A stretch of 24,902 bases of DNA from a virus. Under the pieces are notes generated by a model. It did not search any database. It saw only the letters and a program-made list of their open reading frames with translations, and was not told the origin of the DNA. A program made the position numbers and the translations under genes. The stretch lies in IMG/VR virus record IMGVR_UViG_3300030419_002355, positions 1 through 24,902 of that record; one strand, given 5' to 3'. The first letter of the stretch is position 1. Each line of letters starts with the position of its first letter. Positions 1 through 8,875 of this stretch are shown here, one piece after another.

Positions 1-56
1 CCGTCTTCACTCCATTCCATAAATACTTTGGTATCTCTACTAAAGAAAAATGCCAT
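1..56 (-). CDS. N-terminus of probable major tail (tube/sheath) protein, partial
   Basis: Only the first 18 codons lie in the window; the peptide begins MAFFFSRDTKVFMEW. The ATG is preceded by GGAGA about six bases upstream, a good ribosome binding site. It is the next gene after the tail terminator-like gene, where the major tail tube protein normally lies, and the start resembles major tail proteins of marine phages. The function rests mainly on position. Confidence 0.55.
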   Translation of the reverse strand, partial: MAFFFSRDTKVFMEWSED

Positions 57-68
57 ATTATTTCTCCA

Positions 69-530
69 TCAATATCGAATCTCGCAGGTGATTTCTCCTA
101 CACCTAGCGGTTCGAGTACGCCTTCATCTGTATCTACTGTCATAATATTTGTTTGTACAGTAGTATGAGATGTACCTGTCGAGTCCGTGTAGGTTAAAGG
201 ATCATTATCCTCCAACACGGTTTCGACATCTTCTAACAATTCTTCGAGTGCTTCGATGACATCACTATCATCACTTACATAACATCGAACTGTTATTCTT
301 AAAAATCTAAATCGAAAGCCGCCGCCGTCATATTCTCTTGTTTCAGCTCCCGCTCCTATATGTATAGTAGGAAACTCGTCTACTTCGTCCCAAAATTTAA
401 GTCGTCTTTCGACTTTTGCGACTGAAGTTCTAAACGGAGCCTGTCCGTTTATTTTCTCAAGTGCTTCTGCAATTGCTTCTACAATGGCTCTACGACGCGA
501 CGAATATCTTCTTGCTGTTGTTGAATCCAT
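69..530 (-). CDS. tail terminator / tail-completion-like protein
   Basis: The 153-residue protein has an N-terminal helix (VEAIAEALEKI), a middle strand pair around FPTIHIGAG and FRFRFLRITVRCYV, an acidic helix (VIEALEELLEDVETVL) and a C-terminal strand (EPLGVGEITCEIRY). This alternating order fits the tail terminator or minor tail protein U-like fold that caps the tail tube and joins it to the neck. It lies between the connector/neck genes and the first tail gene, as expected. Its start overlaps the stop of the 593-residue gene as TAATG. The assignment comes from fold pattern and gene order, not a diagnostic motif. Confidence 0.6.
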   Translation of the reverse strand: MDSTTARRYSSRRRAIVEAIAEALEKINGQAPFRTSVAKVERRLKFWDEVDEFPTIHIGAGAETREYDGGGFRFRFLRITVRCYVSDDSDVIEALEELLEDVETVLEDNDPLTYTDSTGTSHTTVQTNIMTVDTDEGVLEPLGVGEITCEIRY

Positions 531-2311
531 TATACTCTCCTAATATGTAGGAATTTGTCCCCCATAATACTTTGAGCAATCTCTCTAATACTTTCCCCTA
601 TTATTCTTCTTGGGTCTCTATTAATACTACCTTGTGCGAATCCTGGTTCAAAAGTTTGATAAGGCATCTTCATATAGGTATAATCTATCATAGTTTTCCC
701 TCTTGGTCCCATCATTATATTATCTACCTGAGCACTTTCTGCAAATCGTCCAGTTCTATATACTAGTGCTGGAGCTTCCATTTTTCCTGCTATAGTCTTT
801 GCAAGAGCAGCGTTAATTAATCCTCGTAATGCTAGTGGATTTTGTCCTGCTTTTGCATTTACTTTGCTTTTTTGATGAGCTCTTGCTTTTACTGCTCCTG
901 AAGCTGCTACTCTTTTAGCCCTTTTACTTATTTTTTTACTTTTTTTCTTTCCCCCTGCAGCAAATGAAGTTTTCTGTCTTACTTGTTTATTCATATGGGC
1001 TTTTGCCTTTGCTACAAGTTCTTTATTTATAGTTTTTCTCATGTCAAGACCACCGTCTTTGGTTGTCTTTAATTTTCTTCTATCAATTTTTCCTGCTTTA
1101 GTTAAAAGACCTTTTGACATTAAATAAGGAACTATTGCGTCCATGTCATCTTTTAAACTTGGAGACCCTTTCATAGTAAGAAGGTCTATGCCTTGAAACT
1201 TTTTATGTGATGATAGGGCTTTTGCTAATATATCATCATGTTCTCTTAGAAACTCTTTAATTCCGTTTCTATCATACTTTCTCATAGCCTTTTGGTCACC
1301 TTCTAATTCTAATTGTACCCAAAATGACCTATCTATGTTACCTTTAGTGTCCCTAAAAGACTCTAACTTATATTCTTTATTAAGTACATTTTCAAAATAC
1401 TCTAAAGTTTCGGAAGTTACATCAGCTTTTTGAAAAACTTGATTAGAAGCATTACTAGATGTTTCTTTGTCATATACTGCAGATTTTATATCTTTCATTT
1501 CTCTAGATAGTCCTAATGTTGCTACTGTTCCTTGTACTTCTTCTCCTAACCAGCCTCTTTTAACTCTAACTTCTTCTCCGCCTAAATTCTGCTCAGTTTG
1601 CCCATGAGTTAATCTAGCTCTACCTCTACTGTACCCTCTCTTAAAATCAGGGTCTGATTGTAGAGACTTAACACCATGACCTTTTCCTTTAAATTTCTGT
1701 ATATATTCATCTCTAACTCCAATACCGCCTACTGTTTTTCCTGGTTCTGTACCAAATTGGTCTGCCATAAACTGCCAGTTTGTTTGCTTTACTAAAGCTG
1801 CTGCACGAGAATCTTTTTCTACCGTTCCTTCACCAAATAAATCATTAACTTTTACGCCTTCTCCTCTACGAACATCAATTTCTCCTGCTTCAAAATAAAA
1901 TTTTATATCTTTACCTCCAGGTAAGAAAGTAAACCATTTACCTCTAGCTTTGAAGTTAGGCATTCTATGACTACCTGCCTGGGCTCCTGCAATTGCTGCT
2001 TCAAATTCTTTGGCTTTTTCTCTTAATTTTTTAGTCCACACTGCTGTACTAGTTATTTTTTCTGCATGTTTTCTGCATAGTGTTTTAGCTAGTTTCGCGT
2101 CCCACGGTATAGTAGTAGTTCCTGTTCTATCTTGTTCTAACTCCGCACTCTTACTTATAACTCTTTTTAATTCTTCAAATAGAGCTCTTTCAACATCACT
2201 AACTTTTATATGAAAAGTGTGCTTCATTTGTTGGTCAATAAATCTTCTGTTTCTCTGATAAAATGCGTCATCAAGCATATCTTCAAAAGCCTCTCTAATT
2301 GACTCTATCAT
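530..2311 (-). CDS. large neck-region structural protein, function uncertain
   Basis: The 593-residue soluble protein has no signal peptide or membrane segment. The middle is rich in Lys and Gly, with a strongly basic stretch at about residues 445-490 (KKKSKKISKRAKR and similar). The last 100 residues (ALRGLINAAL, YRTGRFAESA, then an aromatic strand and a helix) resemble the end of HK97 gp10-type head-closure or neck proteins, which share an RTGRL-like element. It sits between the gp6-like connector and the tail terminator, the usual place of gp10, but is about four times longer. It may therefore be a gp10-like domain fused to a long N-terminal region. Its start overlaps the previous stop as ATGA. 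A virion role is likely; the exact function is unknown. Confidence 0.5.
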   Translation of the reverse strand: MIESIREAFEDMLDDAFYQRNRRFIDQQMKHTFHIKVSDVERALFEELKRVISKSAELEQDRTGTTTIPWDAKLAKTLCRKHAEKITSTAVWTKKLREKAKEFEAAIAGAQAGSHRMPNFKARGKWFTFLPGGKDIKFYFEAGEIDVRRGEGVKVNDLFGEGTVEKDSRAAALVKQTNWQFMADQFGTEPGKTVGGIGVRDEYIQKFKGKGHGVKSLQSDPDFKRGYSRGRARLTHGQTEQNLGGEEVRVKRGWLGEEVQGTVATLGLSREMKDIKSAVYDKETSSNASNQVFQKADVTSETLEYFENVLNKEYKLESFRDTKGNIDRSFWVQLELEGDQKAMRKYDRNGIKEFLREHDDILAKALSSHKKFQGIDLLTMKGSPSLKDDMDAIVPYLMSKGLLTKAGKIDRRKLKTTKDGGLDMRKTINKELVAKAKAHMNKQVRQKTSFAAGGKKKSKKISKRAKRVAASGAVKARAHQKSKVNAKAGQNPLALRGLINAALAKTIAGKMEAPALVYRTGRFAESAQVDNIMMGPRGKTMIDYTYMKMPYQTFEPGFAQGSINRDPRRIIGESIREIAQSIMGDKFLHIRRV

Positions 2312-2904
2312 ATTACCACCCTATATAAATCAAGTACTCTTTTTATATGGTCTGGAAAGTCAGTATTATCTCTAACTCCAGAAGTTCCTTGGTTTTGCAT
2401 AGTAGCGCCACCTAGAGTTTTTCTTTCTTTATGTTCATCTTTTAAATAGTAATTTACTAAATCATAGAGAGCGAGTTTTAAATCATTAGGTGTAGATGAA
2501 TACCCTGCTTTATAAGTAATTCTCACTGCTCCCATTCCTTTTGCCCAATTTGAGGGTTCTCCATTTTTTGTTGTTCTTATAATGGAGTCCGACTCAGTAT
2601 CGGCAAAATACTCATAATTAGTTGTAAGTAATTCTTTATACTCTTCTGAATAAGCTGTTCTTTCTTCTACTTTGTTCACTGAAACTAAAGGACTTTCACT
2701 CATTATTACGGTACTAGTATAGTTGTCTGTGATATTAAAAGTTTCCACTTTATTCGTAGAGTAATAATCAATAAATGTTATGCCGCAGTACTTCTTAGCT
2801 AAATCACTAACTAAAGGTATAAGGACATTTAGACGGTCATCATCTTTCTCGCCTCTTAGTCCTTCTGCGTCTTTGAATTCATTTACTGTTATTAAATCTG
2901 CCAT
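2308..2904 (-). CDS. head-tail connector protein, gp6-like
   Basis: The 198-residue protein has the pattern of phage gp6-like head-tail connectors. An N-terminal helical part (TVNEFKDAEGL, then DDRLNVLIPLVSDLAKKYCG) is followed by beta strands (SPLVSVNKVEER). A segment near VRITYKAGYSSTPNDLKLAL leads to a C-terminal helix starting YDLVNYYLKDE. The YKAGY..(T/P)xDLKxAL element is characteristic. In HK97-like phages this protein forms a ring under the portal and seals the packaged head. It follows the capsid gene after a terminator hairpin, so it may be made at a lower level than capsid. Confidence 0.8.
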   Translation of the reverse strand: MADLITVNEFKDAEGLRGEKDDDRLNVLIPLVSDLAKKYCGITFIDYYSTNKVETFNITDNYTSTVIMSESPLVSVNKVEERTAYSEEYKELLTTNYEYFADTESDSIIRTTKNGEPSNWAKGMGAVRITYKAGYSSTPNDLKLALYDLVNYYLKDEHKERKTLGGATMQNQGTSGVRDNTDFPDHIKRVLDLYRVVI

Positions 2905-2910
2905 AATCTT

Positions 2911-2940
2911 AAAAAGTGTGGGGATTTAGGTCTCCCCACA
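2911..2940 (-). terminator. intrinsic terminator or attenuator after the capsid gene
   Basis: Read on the minus strand, TGTGGGGA and TCCCCACA form a perfect 8-bp stem with an 8-base loop, followed by CTTTTT. It lies in the 56-base gap between the capsid stop and the connector start. This fits partial termination giving more capsid than connector mRNA. Confidence 0.8.
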
Positions 2941-2960
2941 AAACCATATTAAGCCAATAA

Positions 2961-5012
2961 TTAGCTAGCCTTATACATGTAAGCCCACTTAGATGTAGCT
3001 CCGTCGATTAAATCGAGGAATCCAATTCTTTGAGATGCAACAAGCACTCTTCTTTGGTTTGCTACTTCGTAGTCTGATTCAACAGTCATACCTCTAAGTC
3101 TAGGTACTACATAGTTTCTTGGGTTAACAGCGATTGCTGCAAACTTACTAACTGCAGGTGTAGCAAATTCGTCACATAATAGTACTCTTGAACCGAATAC
3201 TTGACCAATTTCACCTTTCAGTTTAGTTGCCATGTCGCCAACTAAGTTAGCATCTTGGAACTCAGAATCTTCTAGTAAGTTATAGTAAACTGTTTGTGAA
3301 ACAATATAAACTACTTCACTTGGGTTTACACCATATTTACCCATGTTCTTTCTCAACGCTAATAATTCAGCTGCTGTAACAGTATCACTTGCAAATGCAG
3401 TTGATGACTGTGTATAGTCTGAATCATTTCTTGCTAAGTGTAAAAGACCTTCAAAAGAAGCTCCGCCAGTACCGAAGGCACCATCAGCGTCATCACCAGC
3501 TAGGATAGCATTTTCTACTGCTCTAGCATGTGAACGAATCATGGATTCTCTAATTAAAGGTAGAATCGGCATGATTGCATCTTCTTCAGTCTCGTTACCT
3601 AAGTAAGATTGTGAGATAAGTTTTTTGGTTGAAAGAGTTCTTTCAGTAAGGTCTATACCACCATATGCTGAGCCATAAGTGTCACCTCTCTCGGCTAAGT
3701 TACCGTGAGGGCTAGAACCTGTAGCTGTTTGGTTGCCAGTAAACTCGGCATAACCACTATCTGGTAGGATAGGAATTATCATATTAGCTGCATTCATAGG
3801 AATTTCTCTAAATAGAGGTGCTAATACTAACTCATTCTGAATGTCTCTTTCAATGTTAGTTGAAACAACTTGCTCAAAGTCTGCTGAAGAAACGCCAACA
3901 CCTGAATGTGCGTTAACTTTTTCCATTACACCTTTAGCATAGTCAGTATCCCAACCTTTACCAGTTGCAAGACCAGCAAATTTTGCGTCAACTATATCGT
4001 TTTCGAAAGCTTTCTTCCAGTCACCTTGACCCTGTCTGTCTGAGAAAATTCTTTTTGATTCTCTGATATTCATGATTTCTTCAGATTTTTCCACTAGTTG
4101 AGCTTCTAACTCTTTAACTACTGTCTCTAAATCTTCATGTTTCTCATTGACTCTTTTCTCAACATCTTCTACGAGTCTTTCGGCGCCTGATAATCCAACT
4201 TGAACGATTTTCTTCTGTTCTTCCTGTTTAGCTTCTTGAGCAGCCTTTTCTTCAGCTTCTACTTCTGCTGCTTTTTCAGCGGCTTCAGCTTCTACTTTTT
4301 CTTGTGCTGCTTTTTGCTCTGCTTGTTTCATAGCAATAGAAGTTGCAGTTTTTTCCGCTACATCTTTCGCAAATGATTCTAAGTCAAAGCTTTCTGCTTC
4401 AGGAGATAGTTTTTCTTCTGACATATCAGTCTCCATTAATGAGGACTTCTCCTCGCTTGGCTGCTCAATTTTAACAGCGTCTGCTGCTGCAGTTGAGTTA
4501 GCCTTTACAAATTCACGCTTGAATTGATTGTATTCTTCCATACTATCAAATGACTTTGCTACAGAGAAAGTTGCTCCCTGATTGCAAGGTACTGATACTA
4601 CAGATACTTCAAATAATTCTGCGTCCTTGATTTTATATCCGTCAGTTTCTTTCATATAATCAGCGTCCTTGACCTTGAAACCAACGGAAAAGGCTCCAAG
4701 AACGCCATCTTTAATTAAGTCGGTTACTTCACCAGCAGCTTTAGATATACGCGCTGTAATATCTAGTCCGCCTTCTGTAACCTCTAAATCTTTTGCTCTA
4801 CCTATAGGTCTGTCATAATTATGATTGAACAAAATAATTGGATTATTTTTAAAGTTATTTAATCCGCCTGATTTTGTCCAAGCATCTGGTTCTATTATAT
4901 CTCCAGCTCTATCTAGTGCATTTGTACTTGCAGAACCTTTAATATCTAGTCCACCATCATCAGTTTCTATAGATTTAAAAGTATTAGTCCAGTGAAAAAT
5001 TTTCTCACTCAT
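2961..5012 (-). CDS. fused prohead protease - scaffold - HK97-type major capsid protein
   Basis: One 683-residue frame carries three parts. Residues 1-155 are an HK97-type prohead protease (U35 family): NHNYDRPIG holds candidate catalytic His64, GAFSVGF holds Ser109, and the family element ELFEVSVVSVPCNQGA is at 132-147. Residues 195-320 form an Ala/Glu/Lys-rich coiled coil, equivalent to the delta/scaffold domain. Residues 325-683 are the HK97 gp5-like shell protein. A cleavage point near 320-345 would release the mature shell subunit. Protease and capsid are separate genes in HK97, but fusions are known. Two in-frame ATGs at 4436 and 4424 have Shine-Dalgarno-like sequences and could give a protease-free scaffold-capsid product. 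The first codon overlaps the preceding small gene by 8 bases. Confidence 0.9.
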   Translation of the reverse strand: MSEKIFHWTNTFKSIETDDGGLDIKGSASTNALDRAGDIIEPDAWTKSGGLNNFKNNPIILFNHNYDRPIGRAKDLEVTEGGLDITARISKAAGEVTDLIKDGVLGAFSVGFKVKDADYMKETDGYKIKDAELFEVSVVSVPCNQGATFSVAKSFDSMEEYNQFKREFVKANSTAAADAVKIEQPSEEKSSLMETDMSEEKLSPEAESFDLESFAKDVAEKTATSIAMKQAEQKAAQEKVEAEAAEKAAEVEAEEKAAQEAKQEEQKKIVQVGLSGAERLVEDVEKRVNEKHEDLETVVKELEAQLVEKSEEIMNIRESKRIFSDRQGQGDWKKAFENDIVDAKFAGLATGKGWDTDYAKGVMEKVNAHSGVGVSSADFEQVVSTNIERDIQNELVLAPLFREIPMNAANMIIPILPDSGYAEFTGNQTATGSSPHGNLAERGDTYGSAYGGIDLTERTLSTKKLISQSYLGNETEEDAIMPILPLIRESMIRSHARAVENAILAGDDADGAFGTGGASFEGLLHLARNDSDYTQSSTAFASDTVTAAELLALRKNMGKYGVNPSEVVYIVSQTVYYNLLEDSEFQDANLVGDMATKLKGEIGQVFGSRVLLCDEFATPAVSKFAAIAVNPRNYVVPRLRGMTVESDYEVANQRRVLVASQRIGFLDLIDGATSKWAYMYKAS

Positions 5013-5280
5013 CTTCTTTTACCTCTTTCTTTGCCTTTTTAGCAGCTTTAGGTGTGGCTTTCGCCTTAACCTTTGGCTCTACGACAGGCGCTAGTGAAAT
5101 AGGATATCTAGCCTTCATTACTGACATAACTCTGTTCCAAGAACCAAATGCTCTTCTAAGCATATAGTCTTTAACAGGTACATCATTTCCGAAAGCCTTG
5201 TATTCGGCTAGTGTCATTCGTTCCACATCTTTTGATGCTACAAACTCGGACAAAGCCTTTGCCATCATATCTTTTGTCAT
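5005..5280 (-). CDS. small protein with HNH-associated repeat-like motif
   Basis: The 91-residue protein contains DYMLRRAFGSWNRVMSVM at about 38-55. This resembles the homing endonuclease-associated repeat (FGSWNxAL pattern), a small DNA-contacting unit. The C-terminus is a Lys/Ala/Pro-rich tail (KVKAKATPKAAKKAKKEVK), as in nucleic-acid-binding phage proteins. It lies between portal and capsid, overlapping both (TAATG with the portal, 8 bases with the capsid). A capsid-assembly or DNA-binding role is possible; neither is shown. Confidence 0.55.
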   Translation of the reverse strand: MTKDMMAKALSEFVASKDVERMTLAEYKAFGNDVPVKDYMLRRAFGSWNRVMSVMKARYPISLAPVVEPKVKAKATPKAAKKAKKEVKEDE

Positions 5281-6488
5281 TATTCTTCCTCGCTTGGCGG
5301 CGTTTCTGTTGGCCTGCCGCCTTCTTCGGGATTTGCGCTTGAACCTGCGATATTCGCAGGAACTCTCGGTGTATCAAATCCATCGATTGATTCAAGTCTC
5401 AATGCCTCCCTTGCTTCATTCGGTGACATAATCCCTGTATTTACAAGTGTTGCATAGTAACTTGCCTGGTCTCTTAACTCTGGCTGTAATGCAGGTATTC
5501 CTGATACATTCTCATCAAGTTTGAAACCGAAATATCTCTCGAAAGCATACGCTATTTTGTTTATTATAGGTAGTATGGTTTCTAAATAGTAAAGTCGATG
5601 GTTTGGTCTAATGTTTGCATTATTACCACCGTCCAATAAAATTGGTGGAATACCTAACGCTTTAAGTATGATTTTCTCATTGGCTGCAATGCCTTCTTGG
5701 AAATCTAAGTTCTTAAAGTTAATTTCTGTTAAGTTTTCAACCTCTAAACCACCGTCTAAAAACAATGGTCGTCTTCCACCTGATTGTGGGTTGTATCTAG
5801 CGACCCAAGCCTGTAACATTCTTTCTTTAATTTTCTCAGAAAGTGTATTAGGCGATTTTAAAACCAGTCCAGGAACTGCTCCATTTTTAAAGAAATTATC
5901 TTGGAATCTTCTCATACTTCCAAGCAATTGCATTGTTCTAAATGCAGGTTTGAGTCTTGGAACTCCACGATAAATGGAGTTAAAACTATTTTCTTTAATA
6001 TGGATAATTTCTGACGGTTTATAATCTATACTTGAATCATATTGATACTTTTCTACATAAGTATCTTCATCAGTATAGATGGTCATATGTTGGGCGGGAA
6101 GATGGTATAAATGTCTACCATCAAAATAGATAAATATATTACCGTCTATTAATAAGTCGATAATAAGATTCCTTTTAAAAGCGTTTATATCTTGAAAAGG
6201 ATTTGGCTCTTTATTTAGTAGTAATTCGACTCTAGTTCTTCTTAAATCCTTCATAATAGGACTCATTCCTAGAATCTTTTCGCCTACATCAAAAGGTATC
6301 TCCGCCACATCGTCCACTATCATGTTAACTGCGCGGTTTACTACCTCTAATTGTTCGTAAGCATTTCTGTAGTTTGTTACTACTTCACGGGTATTGATTG
6401 TAATACCTTCATCTCTAGAAATAAGATACTGAGAGGGATTTTCTTTTTCCTCTCTATCTATTCCTAAAAATCTATCATACCATGCCAT
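5280..6488 (-). CDS. portal protein, HK97 family
   Basis: The 402-residue protein matches the HK97 portal family. It has the N-terminal YRNAYEQLEVVNRAVNMIVDD helix, NPFQDINAFKRNLIIDLLIDGN, the central KNGAVPGLVL segment, and the LFLDGGLEVENL / ANEKIILKALGIPPILL stretch typical of these portals. The C-terminus is Pro/Glu-rich and probably disordered. Portals form the 12-fold ring through which DNA is packaged and to which the tail attaches. It overlaps the upstream HNH gene by 14 bases and the downstream gene as TAATG. Both its position and length are typical. Confidence 0.93.
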   Translation of the reverse strand: MAWYDRFLGIDREEKENPSQYLISRDEGITINTREVVTNYRNAYEQLEVVNRAVNMIVDDVAEIPFDVGEKILGMSPIMKDLRRTRVELLLNKEPNPFQDINAFKRNLIIDLLIDGNIFIYFDGRHLYHLPAQHMTIYTDEDTYVEKYQYDSSIDYKPSEIIHIKENSFNSIYRGVPRLKPAFRTMQLLGSMRRFQDNFFKNGAVPGLVLKSPNTLSEKIKERMLQAWVARYNPQSGGRRPLFLDGGLEVENLTEINFKNLDFQEGIAANEKIILKALGIPPILLDGGNNANIRPNHRLYYLETILPIINKIAYAFERYFGFKLDENVSGIPALQPELRDQASYYATLVNTGIMSPNEAREALRLESIDGFDTPRVPANIAGSSANPEEGGRPTETPPSEEE

Positions 6489-6846
6489 GTTTTTCTCTCT
6501 GTATTCTTACCCAATTCTCTTGTTTCTTTGCTGTTACGAGTCTTGGGCGTTTTCCATAAATGCTATGCAACCTTAAATGATGCATATGACAAAGTGTAAC
6601 AGCATGGTCATAAACTTTCTCATATTCGTCTTCAATGAATTGCTCACGAAGACCTAATATATCTTGTTCAGTATCTACGGTTAATTTATTCTTTTTTAAC
6701 CATGTTTCTAACAACTCGGTTAATCCATAAAAGTGATGAAAATCTAGCTTTTCTGTTGCTCCACAGATAAAACATTCCGTCCCTTTTTTATATTGGGACT
6801 TAGCCTTATCTCGAACATACTTAACTAAATCTCTCTTTAATGTCAT
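6475..6846 (-). CDS. HNH endonuclease, packaging-associated
   Basis: The 123-residue protein has an HNH zinc nuclease layout. CFIC (Cys25, Cys28) is followed by the LDFHHFYG core (His37, His38), then VTLCHMHHLRLH with Cys86 and His89/His90. Small HNH proteins next to terminase and portal genes, such as HK97 gp74, can stimulate terminase cleavage during packaging, and that role is the best guess here. The ATG at 6846 is chosen over a TTG at 6876 because the TTG lies inside the promoter spacer at 6867-6895. A homing nuclease role is less likely, as the gene is in register with its neighbours and follows a dedicated promoter. Confidence 0.82.
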   Translation of the reverse strand: MTLKRDLVKYVRDKAKSQYKKGTECFICGATEKLDFHHFYGLTELLETWLKKNKLTVDTEQDILGLREQFIEDEYEKVYDHAVTLCHMHHLRLHSIYGKRPRLVTAKKQENWVRIQREKHGMV

Positions 6847-6866
6847 AAACCTACTTCTATATAAGA

Positions 6867-6895
6867 ATTGTAACAAATTTTTAAGTTCAAGTCAA
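6867..6895 (-). promoter_or_regulatory. sigma-70 promoter for the HNH-portal-capsid genes
   Basis: On the minus strand TTGACT is followed by a 17-base spacer and TACAAT. An AT-rich TTCAAAAAATAG stretch lies just upstream, like the other promoters in the window. The predicted start site leaves a leader of about 15 bases before the HNH ATG at 6846. Confidence 0.75.
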
Positions 6896-6918
6896 GAACT
6901 ATTTTTTGAAGGGGTAGA

Positions 6919-8220
6919 CTAGAAAGTAACAGCACTTGTTTCGAACGAATATAACGCATAACGAAGGGCATCTGCCATGTGCGATGCATAGTTATGTTTG
7001 GGTTTTTCTTTTAATAAATTAGGGTTGGGGTCCCACTGATATTGGTCAAGGCAAATTAAACTTTCAGCGCATTTCTGATGAACGATTAATTTATCATTAT
7101 CTATAATACCCCCTACATGTCCAATACCATCTAGTACAGATTTCTTTGCGTTAAGAGTACTAATATCATAATTCTGTGCAAAGTCAAATCTGGTTTGTTG
7201 AGCTGCCGAATCAATATAAATATAATCAATATCCCATTTATCAATTAATTTTCTAATCTCTATTGCGTGTTGCTCGGTAGTTCGTTCTGAATTAAGGTAC
7301 TCGTCTAGAAGATAAAATACTTCTTTATCCCAATCGTACCCTATTACACAAAATGCTGTTGGGTCTTTGTACCCTACATCCATTCCTGCAAAAACATCCA
7401 TTTTGCTAGTTTCTATTTCGGATAAGTCTGCTATACATTCTTCGTGATTAAATGCCCATACTTGTCCTTCATAAACATTAAAGTCTGCCATATATTCCTG
7501 ATTGAATTCTGCTTCTGACATAGTTTTCTTTGCTTCTGCAATATCAGTCTCGGAAAGTCTTGGGTTTTCATGGTAGGTTGCTCGAACAGATGCCCACTCT
7601 GGATATTCTCCTGAGAAGCCTCTTTGCCAAAATTCAGCAAACCAATTATTTCTACCTCGTGGAGTAGATATAAAAAGTGCTTTTGAATTTTCTTTATCTA
7701 GGGTCGGACGGAGAGCCACATTGAAAGCATCTTTTCCGTCCACCAACGCAGCTTCGTCAAAGATGATGAGATCATAGGATCGGCCCACAACAGAATCGAC
7801 CTGATTAACCGAGCCCATGCGGATTGTAGAGTGGTTCGAAAGTTCAATAACTTTATCTTTAGCATTGTCTCTTAATACCTCTAAATCAAAATGCTTAATC
7901 AGTTGTCTTTGTAAATCAAATGATATTTGTGAAAGTGAGTAATTTGGTGACATCAGTAGTACATTACAGTTGGGAACTAGAGTGACTAACTGACCTATTA
8001 TATTTGCTATATAAGTTTTTCCTTGTCTTCTGGAAACGGCGGCAGTAATAAAACGATATTTAGGGTTATTTATTGCGTTTATAATCGCATTCTGGCTAGT
8101 ATTAGGATTAATGCCTAATAAATCCATATAACCTTCGATGGGGAGTTTGATGAATCTTCTGTCATCAAATTTCATTAATCCATCGGATAAAATATCCTTT
8201 CTGCTAACTTCTATACTCAA
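6919..8220 (-). CDS. terL: terminase large subunit
   Basis: The 433-residue protein has all landmarks of a packaging ATPase-nuclease. Walker A is SRRQGKT at 63-69 and Walker B is LIIFDE at 151-156. A coupling motif STP lies at 185-187. The RNase H-like nuclease carries acidic residues Asp281 (GMDVGY), Asp337 (IYIDS) and Asp417 (HMADALRYA). It pumps DNA into the prohead and cuts the concatemer. Length is near the family norm. The start overlaps the 76-residue upstream gene as ATGA. The small subunit candidate lies far away at 18502-18963. Confidence 0.95.
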   Translation of the reverse strand: MSIEVSRKDILSDGLMKFDDRRFIKLPIEGYMDLLGINPNTSQNAIINAINNPKYRFITAAVSRRQGKTYIANIIGQLVTLVPNCNVLLMSPNYSLSQISFDLQRQLIKHFDLEVLRDNAKDKVIELSNHSTIRMGSVNQVDSVVGRSYDLIIFDEAALVDGKDAFNVALRPTLDKENSKALFISTPRGRNNWFAEFWQRGFSGEYPEWASVRATYHENPRLSETDIAEAKKTMSEAEFNQEYMADFNVYEGQVWAFNHEECIADLSEIETSKMDVFAGMDVGYKDPTAFCVIGYDWDKEVFYLLDEYLNSERTTEQHAIEIRKLIDKWDIDYIYIDSAAQQTRFDFAQNYDISTLNAKKSVLDGIGHVGGIIDNDKLIVHQKCAESLICLDQYQWDPNPNLLKEKPKHNYASHMADALRYALYSFETSAVTF

Positions 8221-8447
8221 TGGATTATCTCTTTTTTAAATAAAAATTCTTCTCCCTCAGAGTCCAGCATACCTTTCTCCTGAGCCTTATTGTGTAAATA
8301 ACAATATGTTGCAGCCAGTTGTTTTAAGCTCTCCTCAGTATCTGTCAAAGGTCTTTTTTCTTCCGAATCTATTAACTTTGCCAGGAAGGTGAGTGCATGA
8401 GTCATACTCTCATCAAGCCATAATTGTCTGCCGTCTTTATATTCCAT
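8217..8447 (-). CDS. small acidic helical protein upstream of terL
   Basis: The 76-residue protein is mostly helical (SMTHALTFLAKLIDSEEK, ESLKQLAATYCYLHNKAQEKG) with no membrane segment. It is translationally coupled to terL by an ATGA overlap. Its place suggests a packaging or head-assembly accessory. It lacks the helix-turn-helix and oligomer core expected of a terminase small subunit. Family not recognised. Confidence 0.6.
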   Translation of the reverse strand: MEYKDGRQLWLDESMTHALTFLAKLIDSEEKRPLTDTEESLKQLAATYCYLHNKAQEKGMLDSEGEEFLFKKEIIH

Positions 8448-8451
8448 AAAT

Positions 8452-8721
8452 CTATACTCTTGTGTTTATAGGTGAAAGTAATACATTTGCATTACTCGCA
8501 TATATTTTATCAGTAGCGCCTTTTACTATAATTCCACTATCAGTTCCATTTACTCTGATTGAACCGATAACGGTATCATCAGAGTTAGTAACTGTTATAG
8601 TGTAATTAGTACCAGATGTAGCATTTACATACCAACGAACTTCAGAGGCTCCTTCAATTGTTGAAGAATCTCCTGTTCCAGTACCTGCAGCTCTATTTTC
8701 GCCTTCGATTTTATATCTCAT
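8452..8721 (-). CDS. small beta-rich protein, possible virion protein
   Basis: The 89-residue protein is rich in Thr, Ser, Gly and Val with alternating strands (YTITVTNSDDTVIGSIRV, SGIIVKGATDKIYAS). This composition is seen in head-decoration or fibre-like domains. It lies among packaging genes and ends 5 bases before the next start. No family is recognised; the virion role is inferred from composition and context. Confidence 0.55.
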   Translation of the reverse strand: MRYKIEGENRAAGTGTGDSSTIEGASEVRWYVNATSGTNYTITVTNSDDTVIGSIRVNGTDSGIIVKGATDKIYASNANVLLSPINTRV

Positions 8722-8722
8722 T

Positions 8723-8875
8723 TTAATATCCTCTACGCTTTTCGCGTCTTTTCCTGCGTTTCTGTGCTTTACGCCATTTGATTGCTCTTAGTCGGCGCTT
8801 AGCAGCTTTCTTAGTCTTAGAAACTCCAGAAGTATTGCTAATTTTCCAACCTTTTTTAGTTTTATTGATTGGCAT
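8723..8875 (-). CDS. very basic 50-residue protein
   Basis: This short gene encodes MPINKTKKGWKISNTSG followed by an Arg/Lys-rich tail (KAAKRRLRAIKWRK, KRRKRREKRR), with a net charge well above +20. The frame is closed by TAA and starts two bases after the previous stop. Such proteins in phage late operons usually bind DNA or are packaged with it. It lies between clear genes without overlap, which supports it as real. Function not known. Confidence 0.6.
   Translation of the reverse strand: MPINKTKKGWKISNTSGVSKTKKAAKRRLRAIKWRKAQKRRKRREKRRGY

Noticed and set aside
572-2213. Short plus-strand open frames within 530-2311
   Set aside because: They lie opposite a long minus-strand gene with clear coding character and have no ribosome sites or known motifs.
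5183-5395. Minus-strand frame overlapping portal end and the small HNHR-like gene
   Set aside because: It is in another frame of two supported genes and has no independent start signal or fold.
6847-6876. TTG start extending the HNH gene
   Set aside because: The TTG sits between the -35 and -10 of the promoter at 6867-6895, so it would not be in the mRNA.
8217-8447. Terminase small subunit call for the gene before terL
   Set aside because: Too short and no helix-turn-helix; the gene at 18502-18963 fits better.
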